Positions 6,937 to 14,207 are shown, counted from the stretch's first letter. The stretch is DNA of 14,447 bases from Aquificaceae bacterium (GCA_025057715.1 JANWVD010000007.1:1-14447); one strand, 5' to 3'. Numbers and translations are program-made. Notes: generated from the letters alone by a model not told the origin.

Positions 6937-8357
6937 GAGTTTTTATACTTTTGTTAATAGCTTTTGCCTTAGGATATGCAGAGCCAGAGCTACTTATAAG
7001 AGATTACTTTTCGCGAAAGGGGAAAATTTTGTCAATTAGTCCGCAGGGGATAATTCTAAACTTAGATAAAACCAAAGTAAGAGAGGGCGAGGAGTTTTTA
7101 GTTCAGAGGTCAAAAGCAACTGTGGGGAAGGTAGCTATTACCTTACCCCAAGATAACTTTTCGGTCGCAAAACTAGTAGAGGGAAGCGTTCGCGAAGGGG
7201 ATGAGGTTATCTTATTTTCGCCGGAGGTTTGTTTTGAGGGCTCAGATGATTGGTTTTTCCGAATAGGTGCTCAAGTTAGTAATATAAAGCGTGGAAAAGC
7301 TGATTGTGTTTATAAAGTAAAGGAGCTAAAAACTGGGATTGGGGTTGAATTTAGGGGCTCGCCAAGTGCGTTCTTTGCCTTTCAAAGGCAGATACAGCGC
7401 GCCGGGGTTGAAGAGCTTAACCTAATGATGCGTCCAAAGCTCTTAAAGAGCTTGCCTTCATTGCCCGTTTTTGCAGAGGTTTGCAACTTCAATCAAAGAG
7501 AGCTCTTGCTAATTTTATATCAAAACAAGTTAGAGGCTTACGAGCTAACGCAAAAAGATTTAGTAAAAAGAGCAGAATACTCTTTGCCTGCGGGCGTTGG
7601 TGTGATGTTAGCCTGTGGGAGGTTTAGCAATAAGGATTTGGTTTTTGTAAGCATGGTCTCGGCAGATAGTGCCTCAAGCGTCGTGCTTGAGTTTGTTGGT
7701 GAGACATTCATTTTCAGAATAAGAGACTTTCCATACCTTGTGAGGGTGCTTGATAGAAAAAAGCCAGAGCAGACTTTAATTGCCCAAAGGCTAAGAAGGG
7801 GGGTTTTAGGTCCGCCTGTTAGATTAGCTGTAGATGAGCTTTCAATTAACGAAAGGGGAACCTTTGAAGCCCCGCCGGGGTTTAGGATAGATAGCGCCTT
7901 TTACTTTGGCAATACGCTGGTGTTTGTAGATGCCCTTGGTAGAGTGAGGGTCTTTTCAGGCTCTGGGGAGATTTTCTCAAGCGATGCGGGATTTGGTGGT
8001 TCTTATAACTACGTTGAAATTCCAGGGGATGTAAAGCAAACGCTTAGCTTTACCCCGCCGGGGACTATTATAGATGTGCTTGGCAATGAGGTTGCTTTGG
8101 TTATTAAAAACCAAAGCTCGGGCATTCAGAGGTTTTTTGATATTGTTAAGTTTTCAAGAGGTGAGCTCTTTAGCATAGTTTTGCCAAGACCTAACTTAGT
8201 TAATGTAAAACAGGTAAGAGGAAGCGCAATCGAAGAAAGCATTCAGGCGATATTAACTACCTCTGATGGTAGGATAATCGTAGTTTCTGGTAAGGTTGGC
8301 GCGCTTGGAATCTCTTCTAGCGGCGAAATTTACGAAGTTGAGCTAAAGCTCTTTTGA
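6933..8357 (+). CDS. Secreted protein of unknown function, possibly beta-propeller-like
   Basis: A 474-residue protein I do not recognise. It starts at a TTG that overlaps the leuB stop as TTGA. A purine-rich ribosome site (GGAGGAAGGGGG, 6921-6932) lies just before it, supporting this start. Residues 1-16 form a signal peptide (short basic start, hydrophobic core, cleavage near GYA-EP). Residues about 25-90 resemble a small beta domain of the type seen at the end of FlgT-like proteins (GKI-x-S-x-x-x-I-x-L, then GEEFLV). From about 170 on, repeated short beta strands with phrases such as KDLVFVSM, NTLVFVDALGRV and GRIIVVSG suggest a repeat or propeller fold. It has three cysteines after the signal (C98, C122 and C183 region), with no heme or metal motif. 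Its 3' end overlaps the convergent methyltransferase gene by 28 nt. The translational link to leuB is probably positional, not functional. Confidence 0.75.
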   Translation: MRVFILLLIAFALGYAEPELLIRDYFSRKGKILSISPQGIILNLDKTKVREGEEFLVQRSKATVGKVAITLPQDNFSVAKLVEGSVREGDEVILFSPEVCFEGSDDWFFRIGAQVSNIKRGKADCVYKVKELKTGIGVEFRGSPSAFFAFQRQIQRAGVEELNLMMRPKLLKSLPSLPVFAEVCNFNQRELLLILYQNKLEAYELTQKDLVKRAEYSLPAGVGVMLACGRFSNKDLVFVSMVSADSASSVVLEFVGETFIFRIRDFPYLVRVLDRKKPEQTLIAQRLRRGVLGPPVRLAVDELSINERGTFEAPPGFRIDSAFYFGNTLVFVDALGRVRVFSGSGEIFSSDAGFGGSYNYVEIPGDVKQTLSFTPPGTIIDVLGNEVALVIKNQSSGIQRFFDIVKFSRGELFSIVLPRPNLVNVKQVRGSAIEESIQAILTTSDGRIIVVSGKVGALGISSSGEIYEVELKLF

Positions 8358-9286
8358 AGCAAAAGCACTTTGAATGAGTTGCCCATGCTCACAAGCATGG
8401 TCTTTAGGCGCGAGATTCTTTCAAAGTCCTTGCTTTCAAAAGCCTTTAGATACTCGCTTTCAAAAGCCTCATTTAAGCTAAGAAACTCCCACAGGGTTTT
8501 GAAAAAAATCTCTCTATAGCCAAGAGAAGCTGCAATCTTCTTTATGGCAAGAAAGTCAACATCGGCAGTTATATCGGCACTAAATAAATCTGAAGGCTTT
8601 ACCTTTAGCGGGTCAAAGACCTTGTGAGAGCTGTAAGCTCTTAAGGTGAAAGAGGGGGGATTTAAATTGCCATAATCTATGATAAGAATATAACCCTCTT
8701 TTTGAGCGCTTGAGAGAGAGTTTAAAAACTCCTCGCATTCAAGGCAGAGTTCTGCATCTTTGAGGTCATAGCTCATCCTTTGAAGATAGTTTTGAACCTC
8801 TTGGCTTATTGGGTGATATTCATAGCCATCGGAGTTTACAAATACCTCAAAACCATCGCGGATAACATGCACGCAAAGGGCGTCAAAAAACTCGTTGGCA
8901 ATGAAAATTCCGCTAAAGGGCTCTAAGGTCTCAATCCAGCTTACGCAATCAAAGTCCTTTAATGCAAGTTTTTGAAGAGATTTTAAGTAGGGGCTTGTTT
9001 CTAATATCTTGTAGCTAACTTTAAGGTCTTTTAGCTCTAAAAGCAAATCTCTTGCTAAAGCGCCGCTTCCTGCGCCTGCTTCAAGGATGTCAAAAGAGTT
9101 CTTATCTTTAAAGAGTTCTCTTATTAAAAGAGCAATGGCTTTGCCAAAGGCGGAATCTAACTCAGGGGCTGTGAAGAAATCTCTGCGAAAGTCTCTATAA
9201 GAGTAGTAGTTCTTAGCATTATTTTGCATAAAGGTTGCAAAAGAGCAGGGATTATCCGGGGGGCCAGCCAAGTTGTCGCTTTGCAA
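8330..9286 (-). CDS. MidA/NDUFAF7-like SAM-dependent methyltransferase
   Basis: A protein of about 318 residues of the DUF185/SAM methyltransferase family. Its mitochondrial member NDUFAF7 methylates an arginine of a complex I subunit during assembly; the bacterial substrate is unsure. The family entry motif SFATFM (about 15-20) is followed by RRDFFTAPE (34-42). The SAM-binding glycine loop is LEAGAGSGALARD (68-80), an acidic residue E96 ends the next strand, and ANEFFDAL (130-137) and IIDYG (about 201-205) follow. The bacterial average is nearer 350-380, so this is short. The start is uncertain: TTG at 9286 or at 9271, neither with a clear Shine-Dalgarno. Because SFATFM is conserved and lies at or just past the HIT stop, some overlap with the HIT gene (up to 35 nt) is probably real, implying coupled translation. 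Confidence 0.85.
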   Translation of the reverse strand: MQSDNLAGPPDNPCSFATFMQNNAKNYYSYRDFRRDFFTAPELDSAFGKAIALLIRELFKDKNSFDILEAGAGSGALARDLLLELKDLKVSYKILETSPYLKSLQKLALKDFDCVSWIETLEPFSGIFIANEFFDALCVHVIRDGFEVFVNSDGYEYHPISQEVQNYLQRMSYDLKDAELCLECEEFLNSLSSAQKEGYILIIDYGNLNPPSFTLRAYSSHKVFDPLKVKPSDLFSADITADVDFLAIKKIAASLGYREIFFKTLWEFLSLNEAFESEYLKAFESKDFERISRLKTMLVSMGNSFKVLLLQKSFSSTS

Positions 9287-9605
9287 TTAGGTGAAAGTGG
9301 ATGTGATAAACGCTTTGACCTGCGTCTTTACCGCAGTTACTGACTATTCTATAACCGCCTCCGCCGCTACTTGGGTCAAGACCAAGGCGGTTTGCTATGA
9401 GTTTGGCAGTATATAAAAGATGGCCGATGATGGGGATGTCTTCTTGAGATAGCTTATCAAGACCCTCTATGTGCTTTCTGGGGATTATCAAAATATGAAC
9501 TGGGGCAACGGGGTTGATATCCTCAAAGGCATAGACTAAATCGTCTGAATAGACCTCCTTTGAGGGAATTTCTTTCCTAAGAATCTTGCAAAATATGCAC
9601 TCCAT
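9252..9605 (-). CDS. HIT-family nucleotide hydrolase (HINT-like)
   Basis: A 117-residue cytoplasmic protein. The histidine triad HIHFH (H101, H103, H105) is the nucleotidyl hydrolase active site, and the C-terminal WPPG is typical of the HINT branch, which cleaves purine nucleoside phosphoramidates. CIFC (residues 3-6) is the zinc-type pair common in bacterial HINT proteins. I chose the ATG at 9605 because it gives the usual start MECIFCKI. An upstream in-frame start at 9629 would add eight residues not seen in the family and would run through the promoter. A TATAAT ends 7 nt before this ATG and there is no Shine-Dalgarno, so the mRNA may be leaderless. The stop overlaps the methyltransferase start. 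Confidence 0.93.
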   Translation of the reverse strand: MECIFCKILRKEIPSKEVYSDDLVYAFEDINPVAPVHILIIPRKHIEGLDKLSQEDIPIIGHLLYTAKLIANRLGLDPSSGGGGYRIVSNCGKDAGQSVYHIHFHLIAKRQLGWPPG

Positions 9606-9612
9606 TAGAGAA

Positions 9613-9640
9613 ATTATAATGGGGGGCATCGGGGGGCAAA
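9613..9640 (-). promoter_or_regulatory. Promoter of the HIT gene, apparently leaderless
   Basis: On the minus strand a perfect TATAAT (9618-9613) precedes the ATG at 9605 by 7 nt, so transcription should start at or next to the A of ATG. A weak -35 (TTTGCC, 9640-9635) lies 16 bp upstream, inside a G/C-tract hairpin. Confidence 0.55.
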
Positions 9641-9649
9641 GCCCCCCGA
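9629..9649. terminator. GC-rich hairpin downstream of lptB
   Basis: A 9-bp perfect stem (TCGGGGGGC / GCCCCCCGA) with a 3-nt loop sits between the lptB stop and the HIT start. As a minus-strand terminator for lptB it lacks an immediate U-run; on the plus strand it is followed by a T-rich stretch (9651-9661), but no plus-strand gene precedes it. A second copy of GGGGGGC lies 10 bp to the left (9621-9627) and could form an alternative stem. It overlaps the HIT promoter. Terminator function is uncertain. Confidence 0.45.
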
Positions 9650-9659
9650 GTTTTATGTT

Positions 9660-10373
9660 TTATAAAAAGTCTTTGCCTAAATAGACTTCCTGGACATCTG
9701 GGCGGAGGCTAACCTCCAGAGGGTCGCCTTTGGCTAATATCTTACCCTCAGAGAGGATGTAGACCTTGCTTACCATGCGGATAGTTTCGCGAACGTTGTG
9801 GTCTGTGATAAGAATGCCTATGCCCTCGGCAACAAGCTCAAAGAGAAGGTTTTTTATCTGGGATAGGATGATTGGGTCTATGCCGGCAAAGGGCTCATCG
9901 AGAAAGAGAAACTTAGGGCGAAGTATCATTGCCCTTGCAATCTCAAGGCGGCGCTTTTGACCGCCAGAGAGATGACCTGCTTTTAGCATAGAGACCTCTT
10001 CAAGTCCAAAGCGGGCAAGCAAGTCAAAAGCAAGAGGCTTTCGAGCGCTTGGGGAAATGCCGGCGAGTTCTGTAAAGATTAGAAGATTTTCAAGGGTTGA
10101 AAGCTCGTCAAAGAGGGTATGCTCTTGGGGCAAAAAGGCTATGCCGCTCTTTGCTCTTAGATGCGCGGGCACTAAGGTGATATCCTTTCCATTTAGGAAG
10201 ATTTTGCCAAAGTCGGGAAAGATAAAGCCAACGAGGAGGTTAAAGAGGGTGGTTTTGCCAGCGCCGTTTGGACCAAGAAGACCTACCAGCTCGCCGGGTG
10301 AGAGTTCTATGTCGATGCCTTTTAGGATGGGTCTTTTTTTGTAGCTCTTTGTAAGATTTTGACCAACGAGCAT
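9660..10373 (-). CDS. lptB: LPS export ABC transporter ATP-binding protein LptB
   Basis: A 237-residue ABC ATPase. It has Walker A GPNGAGKTT (34-42), a Q-loop at FLPQEHTLF with Q83, signature LSGGQ (135-139), Walker B FLFLDE (155-160) and switch His H192 in ITDHNVRET. GIAFLPQEHTLFDELS and DHNVRET are distinctive of LptB, which powers lipopolysaccharide transport from the inner membrane with LptFG. This implies a diderm cell with LPS or a similar outer-membrane lipid. I chose the ATG at 10373 because the usual family start (MLVGQNLTKSY) begins there; a longer reading frame to 10463 would run into the divergent ridA. No lptA, lptC or lptFG is in the window. A -10-like TAAAAT ends 8 nt before the ATG and there is no Shine-Dalgarno. 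Confidence 0.93.
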   Translation of the reverse strand: MLVGQNLTKSYKKRPILKGIDIELSPGELVGLLGPNGAGKTTLFNLLVGFIFPDFGKIFLNGKDITLVPAHLRAKSGIAFLPQEHTLFDELSTLENLLIFTELAGISPSARKPLAFDLLARFGLEEVSMLKAGHLSGGQKRRLEIARAMILRPKFLFLDEPFAGIDPIILSQIKNLLFELVAEGIGILITDHNVRETIRMVSKVYILSEGKILAKGDPLEVSLRPDVQEVYLGKDFL

Positions 10374-10381
10374 TAAGTTAG

Positions 10382-10409
10382 ATTTTAAGACCTTAGAGTG
10401 TAAGGACAA
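10382..10409 (-). promoter_or_regulatory. Candidate lptB promoter, leaderless
   Basis: Minus strand: TTGTCC (10409-10404), 16-bp spacer, TAAAAT (10387-10382), then 8 nt to the ATG. Both boxes are imperfect, but position and the missing Shine-Dalgarno fit a leaderless start. It shares the 64-bp gap with the ridA promoter. Confidence 0.45.
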
Positions 10410-10421
10410 AGTGCTGTGGTT

Positions 10422-10427
10422 TAAAAT
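10422..10427 (+). promoter_or_regulatory. Candidate -10 box of ridA
   Basis: TAAAAT lies 10 nt before the ATG at 10438, with no Shine-Dalgarno between. No good -35 is visible. If active, the 5' leader would be only a few nt. Confidence 0.35.
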
Positions 10428-10437
10428 CAGTATCCTT

Positions 10438-10791
10438 ATGAGTAGCTTTGGTCCATATAGCAAAGCTCTTAGGGCTGGCGGGTTTTTGTTCCTTTCGGGG
10501 CAGATTGGGTTTAATAGTCAAACCCAGAAATTAGAGGAGGGGTTTTATAATCAAACATTGCGAGCTCTTAAGAACGCAGAAGCCATATTAGAGAGCTTTG
10601 GCTTAAGTAGGCATAAGGTGGTGAAGGTAGTTGCGTATCTTACAGATATGAGCGCTTTTGAGGAGTTTAACATCGTCTATGGCGAGTTTTTTAAAGACGT
10701 TGAGCCAAAGCCAGTTAGAAGCACGGTGGGGGTTAAAGAGCTCCCGCTTGGCGCTCTTATTGAGCTTGAGCTAACAGCGTTCGATGGTTGA
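10438..10791 (+). CDS. ridA: RidA (YjgF/UK114) family enamine/imine deaminase
   Basis: A 117-residue cytoplasmic protein of the RidA family, which hydrolyses reactive enamine/imine intermediates released by PLP enzymes such as threonine dehydratase. GPYSKA (5-10), FLSGQIG (18-24), the segment KVVAYLTDM and KPVRSTVGVKELP fit the family. The catalytic arginine (in PVRSTV) and the glutamate near the end (IELELTA) are kept, as expected for an active deaminase. The usual length is 124-130. A GTG at 10411 would add nine residues (including KISIL, which could supply the first beta strand) and give 126, so the start is uncertain. I prefer ATG 10438 because a -10-like box sits just upstream. The stop overlaps dnaB by 8 nt, implying coupled translation. 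Confidence 0.88.
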   Translation: MSSFGPYSKALRAGGFLFLSGQIGFNSQTQKLEEGFYNQTLRALKNAEAILESFGLSRHKVVKVVAYLTDMSAFEEFNIVYGEFFKDVEPKPVRSTVGVKELPLGALIELELTAFDG

Positions 10792-12169
10792 GATAGAGCT
10801 CCCGCATAGCGAAATAGCAGAAAGGGCAATCATAGGGAGTATGATTCTCGAGCCAGACAACATCCCCTTGGTTCTTGAGCATCTATCTGAGAGGGATTTT
10901 TACTTTGAGCATCATAGGGCGTTTTTTAGCTTGCTTTGTAAAATCTGGGAAGATAAGGGCAGGGATTGGGACGATGTTGTTTTAAGAGACTATATAGTCA
11001 AAAACGGGCTTAGCGCGAAGATAAGCCTTGAGATGGCTTACGCGCTTGCCAAAGAGGGCACTAAAGGGGCTCTCCTTGAAGAGGCAATAAGGAGCGTCAA
11101 AGAAAAATCCGGGATGAGGACTCTTGTCGAGCTCTCGCTCGAGGTTTTAAAAAGGGTAAAGCAAGAGCCAGAATTGGGGGAAATTATTGAATTAATCAAC
11201 GAAAAAGTCCAAGAGATATCAGAAAAGCATGTTGGGCATCAGTTTTACCACATAAGAGACATCATAAAGCTCGTGCTTGAGATAATAGAGCAAAACAGAA
11301 ACAAAGATAGGATAGTTACTGGTAAACAGAGCGGATTTATAGAGCTTGACCAGCTCACAAATGGCTTTCAACAATCGGATTATATAGTCATAGCCGCAAG
11401 GCCGGGCATGGGCAAGAGTTCTTTTATGCTGTCTATAGCCTTAAATATGGCGCTTGAAGAGAGGCTGCCTGTGGTTATCTATTCACTCGAGATGAGCAAA
11501 GAGCAGCTCATTATGAGGGCGCTATCGATGCACTCTGGGATAGCCTTGCAAAAGCTCAGGAACGGAAACCTTATTAGCTCTGAGATGGAAAAGCTCCATG
11601 CAGCAGCGCTTAACCTATCTAGGGCAAACATCCTCATAGACGATTCTGCAACCCTTACGGCAACGGACATACGCCTAAGGACAAGAAAGCTCAAAAAGGA
11701 GATGAACATAGGCGCTATTTTTATAGATTACCTTCAGCTAATAAAGATTGCACAAAAACGCGCTTCGCGCCAAGAGGAGGTGGCAGAGACATCAAGAAAC
11801 TTAAAATCCCTCGCCAAAGAGCTCTCTGTGCCGGTAATTGCGCTTGCGCAGCTTTCGCGCCAAGTTGAACATAGAGCCGATAAGCGCCCGCAGCTTGCGG
11901 ACCTAAGAGAGTCTGGTCAGATAGAGCAAGACGCTGATTTGGTTATCTTCATACATAGACCAGAATATTACAAGAAAAAACCCCTCCCAGAGGAAGAGGG
12001 TGTTGCTGAGATTATAGTAGCCAAGCAAAGACAAGGACCCACGGGGATAGTAAAGCTTGCCTTTCTTAAAGAGACCACAGGCTTTAAAAACCTGCAGGCT
12101 GGGATTATGACCTTTGATAGCGATGGTGATGATAGCTCAGATGAGGATATGGATATAGAGTTGGATTAA
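10784..12169 (+). CDS. dnaB: Replicative DNA helicase DnaB
   Basis: A 461-residue hexameric helicase that unwinds the replication fork ahead of the polymerase. An N-terminal helical domain (about 1-105; begins PHSEIAERAIIGSM, the standard DnaB start) is followed by a linker helix region (about 155-175) and a RecA-like domain. Walker A is ARPGMGKSS (205-213), Walker B is IFIDYLQL (312-319), and the motif ADLRESGQIEQDAD (372-385) is diagnostic. RQGPTG (416-421) is the conserved loop near the C-terminus. No intein is present, although DnaB is a common intein site. The protein ends in an acidic tail (residues about 444-461, rich in D, E and S). It has no Shine-Dalgarno of its own and starts inside ridA, so translation is probably coupled. 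Confidence 0.97.
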   Translation: MVEIELPHSEIAERAIIGSMILEPDNIPLVLEHLSERDFYFEHHRAFFSLLCKIWEDKGRDWDDVVLRDYIVKNGLSAKISLEMAYALAKEGTKGALLEEAIRSVKEKSGMRTLVELSLEVLKRVKQEPELGEIIELINEKVQEISEKHVGHQFYHIRDIIKLVLEIIEQNRNKDRIVTGKQSGFIELDQLTNGFQQSDYIVIAARPGMGKSSFMLSIALNMALEERLPVVIYSLEMSKEQLIMRALSMHSGIALQKLRNGNLISSEMEKLHAAALNLSRANILIDDSATLTATDIRLRTRKLKKEMNIGAIFIDYLQLIKIAQKRASRQEEVAETSRNLKSLAKELSVPVIALAQLSRQVEHRADKRPQLADLRESGQIEQDADLVIFIHRPEYYKKKPLPEEEGVAEIIVAKQRQGPTGIVKLAFLKETTGFKNLQAGIMTFDSDGDDSSDEDMDIELD

Positions 12170-12180
12170 AATATAGATTA

Positions 12181-12253
12181 CCCGCAACGGGACAGGGTTG
12201 AACCCCGCCAGGTCCGAAAGGGAGCAACGGTAGGCCTGCCGTCTCGGGTGCGG
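12181..12253 (+). ncRNA. ffs: Small bacterial signal recognition particle RNA (4.5S type)
   Basis: The conserved SRP domain IV core is readable. CAGG (12209-12212) and AGCAA (12223-12227) form the internal loop that binds Ffh, with a TCC-GAAA-GGG hairpin tip (12213-12222; GNRA tetraloop, GGAA in E. coli). Outer pairing is supported by CCGCA (12182-12186) with TGCGG (12249-12253), and GGGAC (12189-12193) with GTCTC (12241-12245). The RNA would be about 73-80 nt, a short single-hairpin type without an Alu domain; exact ends are inferred. It binds Ffh to target nascent membrane and secreted proteins. It sits between the dnaB stop (12 nt before) and the helicase start (10 nt after), in the same direction, with no obvious own terminator. 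Confidence 0.93.
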
Positions 12254-12263
12254 AATTTAAAAG

Positions 12264-14186
12264 ATGCTAAACCCTGAACAGGAGAGGGCGGTAAAGCATT
12301 TTGGTAAGCCGTTGCTCGTAGTTGCTGGGGCTGGCTCTGGAAAGACCAAGACTTTAGCTCATAAGGTGGAATTTTTAGTAAAAGAAAAGGGCATTGACCC
12401 AGCAAGAATCTTGGCAATTACCTTCACAAACAAAGCAGGAAAGGAAATTTTCGACAGGGTAAAAGCCGTTGCAGGGGTGGAGCTATCGTGGGTTGGCACC
12501 TTTCACTCAACGGGGCTTAAGTTAATTAGAGAGGAGAGTAAATATCTTGGAATAAGACCCAATGTCGCAGTTTTTGAGGGTCAAGAGCGCACAAGCTTAT
12601 TAAAACGCCTCGCAAAGGGAGCTAATTTAAATCTGCCCGAGTTTGAAGATTACATTGCCCGAAGGATAGAAGACCTTCAGCCACCAGGAGCGAAATTTGA
12701 AAACTTATTTCAGCAATACTTAAAAACCCTTCACGAACTAAATGTTCTTGATTTTACATTCATAATGTACTATGTCCACAAATTAGTCACATCAAAAAAG
12801 ATAGATAAGTTTGACTTTGTCCTGATAGACGAATTTCAAGACACAAACACCATACAATACGAGATTGTCAAGGCTTTAGAAAAGCAAAATGTATGCGTTG
12901 TTGGCGATCCTAATCAATGTATCTACGAATGGAGATATGCAAGACCGGAAAACATCCTACGCTTTAATACAGATTTCAATCCAGATGTGATTAAATTGGA
13001 GCGAAACTATCGCTCCGTGCCCGCGGTTATTTACATAGCTAATGCGGTGCTTTCAGAATCCCAAGCGCAGTGGAAGGACCTGATTCCCGTTTTAAAACCG
13101 ACTAAGTCCGGTGAGCAAAAACCAGTCTTAGTTGCGTTTAACAAAGAAGACGAAGAGGCCCTTTATATAGCATCTCAGATTGAGAATCTGAGGGCAAGCA
13201 CTGAGCTAAACGACATTGCAATTCTTGTTAGGACGAGCTTCGTGACAGATAGCATCGAAAGAGCTCTTCAAAGCAAGAAAATCCCATACAGAGTTGTCGG
13301 AACGGTGAAGTTTTTCGAGCGCGCCGAGGTAAAAGATGTCCTTTGCTTTTTCAAACTTTTAACAAACCCATACGACAAAGTAAGTTTAGAAAGAGCAATC
13401 AAAATAGCAACGAGGGGAATTGGAGAAAAAACGATAGAATCAATATTAAAAATAGGCGGTGAAAACGCGATTGCCGGATGCAAACTTGCTATAAATACCT
13501 TGGATGAATACAAAGCCAAGGAGATGGAGCAGTTTTTACGCTCGCTTAGCTATTTGTATCAGGGTTTAAATAACTACAACGAAAGAATCGTTAGGTTTCT
13601 TGGCATGATTGATTTTGATGGATATTTACAAAGAACTTACAAAGATTACGAAGATAGGTTAGATAATGTAAAAGAGCTATTAAAGTACTTAAACCAAAAA
13701 CATTCCGAGGGTTATACGATTCAAGAAGTCCTTAGCGAAGTCGGTTTTTCAGAGGAAGACGAGGAAAGCGCAAAAGCCGTAAAGATAATGACTATTCATG
13801 CAAGTAAAGGTCTCGAGTTTAAAGTGGTATTTTTACCGAGGTTAGAGGAAGGGATTTTACCACATGAAAAAAGTATGCGCTTTAACAAGATAGAAGAAGA
13901 GCTAAGGCTATTTTATGTAGCAGTCACGAGAGCACGCGAGATTTTATACATGACATACTGTAAAAACTCAAAACAGAGTAGATTTTTATCCTACATACCC
14001 CGTCAGCTTATAAATATGCAAGCTCAGTCAGCATCAGCTCCGAGAACTCATCTTAAAATAGGGGACTTAGTATCTCACCAACTATTTGGACAGGGTAAAG
14101 TTCTTGGTATAGAGGGTGAGAAGATAACCGTTGAATTCAAGGTCGGTAAGAAAACCATACATCACGCCTTTCTGAAAAAGATATGA
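12264..14186 (+). CDS. UvrD/PcrA/Rep-family (superfamily 1A) DNA helicase
   Basis: A 640-residue 3'-5' DNA helicase, probably in repair or replication restart. Motifs in order: Q-motif LNPEQERAV (2-10); Walker A GAGSGKTKT (22-30); Ia AITFTNKAG (51-59); Ib GTFHS (78-82); II/Walker B LIDEFQDT (187-194); III VVGDPNQCIYEWRYA (212-226); IV ERNYRS (246-251); V TIHASKGLEFK (510-520); VI YVAVTRARE (551-559). The C-terminal segment GDLVSHQLFGQGKVLGIEG (600-618) is the Tudor-like tail of UvrD/PcrA. At 640 residues it is shorter than PcrA or UvrD (about 720), the difference probably in subdomain 2B. Motif III normally reads GDDDQSIYxWRGA, so the Cys and Tyr here are unusual. The ATG has no good Shine-Dalgarno and lies 10 nt after the SRP RNA. 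Whether it is PcrA, UvrD or Rep by function cannot be settled. Confidence 0.93.
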   Translation: MLNPEQERAVKHFGKPLLVVAGAGSGKTKTLAHKVEFLVKEKGIDPARILAITFTNKAGKEIFDRVKAVAGVELSWVGTFHSTGLKLIREESKYLGIRPNVAVFEGQERTSLLKRLAKGANLNLPEFEDYIARRIEDLQPPGAKFENLFQQYLKTLHELNVLDFTFIMYYVHKLVTSKKIDKFDFVLIDEFQDTNTIQYEIVKALEKQNVCVVGDPNQCIYEWRYARPENILRFNTDFNPDVIKLERNYRSVPAVIYIANAVLSESQAQWKDLIPVLKPTKSGEQKPVLVAFNKEDEEALYIASQIENLRASTELNDIAILVRTSFVTDSIERALQSKKIPYRVVGTVKFFERAEVKDVLCFFKLLTNPYDKVSLERAIKIATRGIGEKTIESILKIGGENAIAGCKLAINTLDEYKAKEMEQFLRSLSYLYQGLNNYNERIVRFLGMIDFDGYLQRTYKDYEDRLDNVKELLKYLNQKHSEGYTIQEVLSEVGFSEEDEESAKAVKIMTIHASKGLEFKVVFLPRLEEGILPHEKSMRFNKIEEELRLFYVAVTRAREILYMTYCKNSKQSRFLSYIPRQLINMQAQSASAPRTHLKIGDLVSHQLFGQGKVLGIEGEKITVEFKVGKKTIHHAFLKKI

Positions 14187-14207
14187 GTGTTATCATAAAA
14201 CTAACCC

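Noticed and set aside
8383..8400. Hairpin CCATGCT-CACA-AGCATGG just after the secreted protein gene, a possible terminator.
   Set aside because: It lies inside the coding end of the convergent methyltransferase and is not followed by a T-run.
8430..8480. Short direct repeat GCTTTCAAAAGCCT, two copies about 24 bp apart, possible mobile or regulatory repeat.
   Set aside because: Both copies encode a repeated AFES peptide in the methyltransferase, so local coding duplication or chance explains them.
10784..12169. Possible intein in DnaB.
   Set aside because: The helicase domain is uninterrupted and of normal length, with Walker A directly contiguous.
12178..12417. A 79-residue minus-strand reading frame across the SRP RNA and the helicase start.
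   Set aside because: It is antisense to the SRP RNA core and the helicase Walker A region, with no ribosome site or family match. It is a shadow frame.
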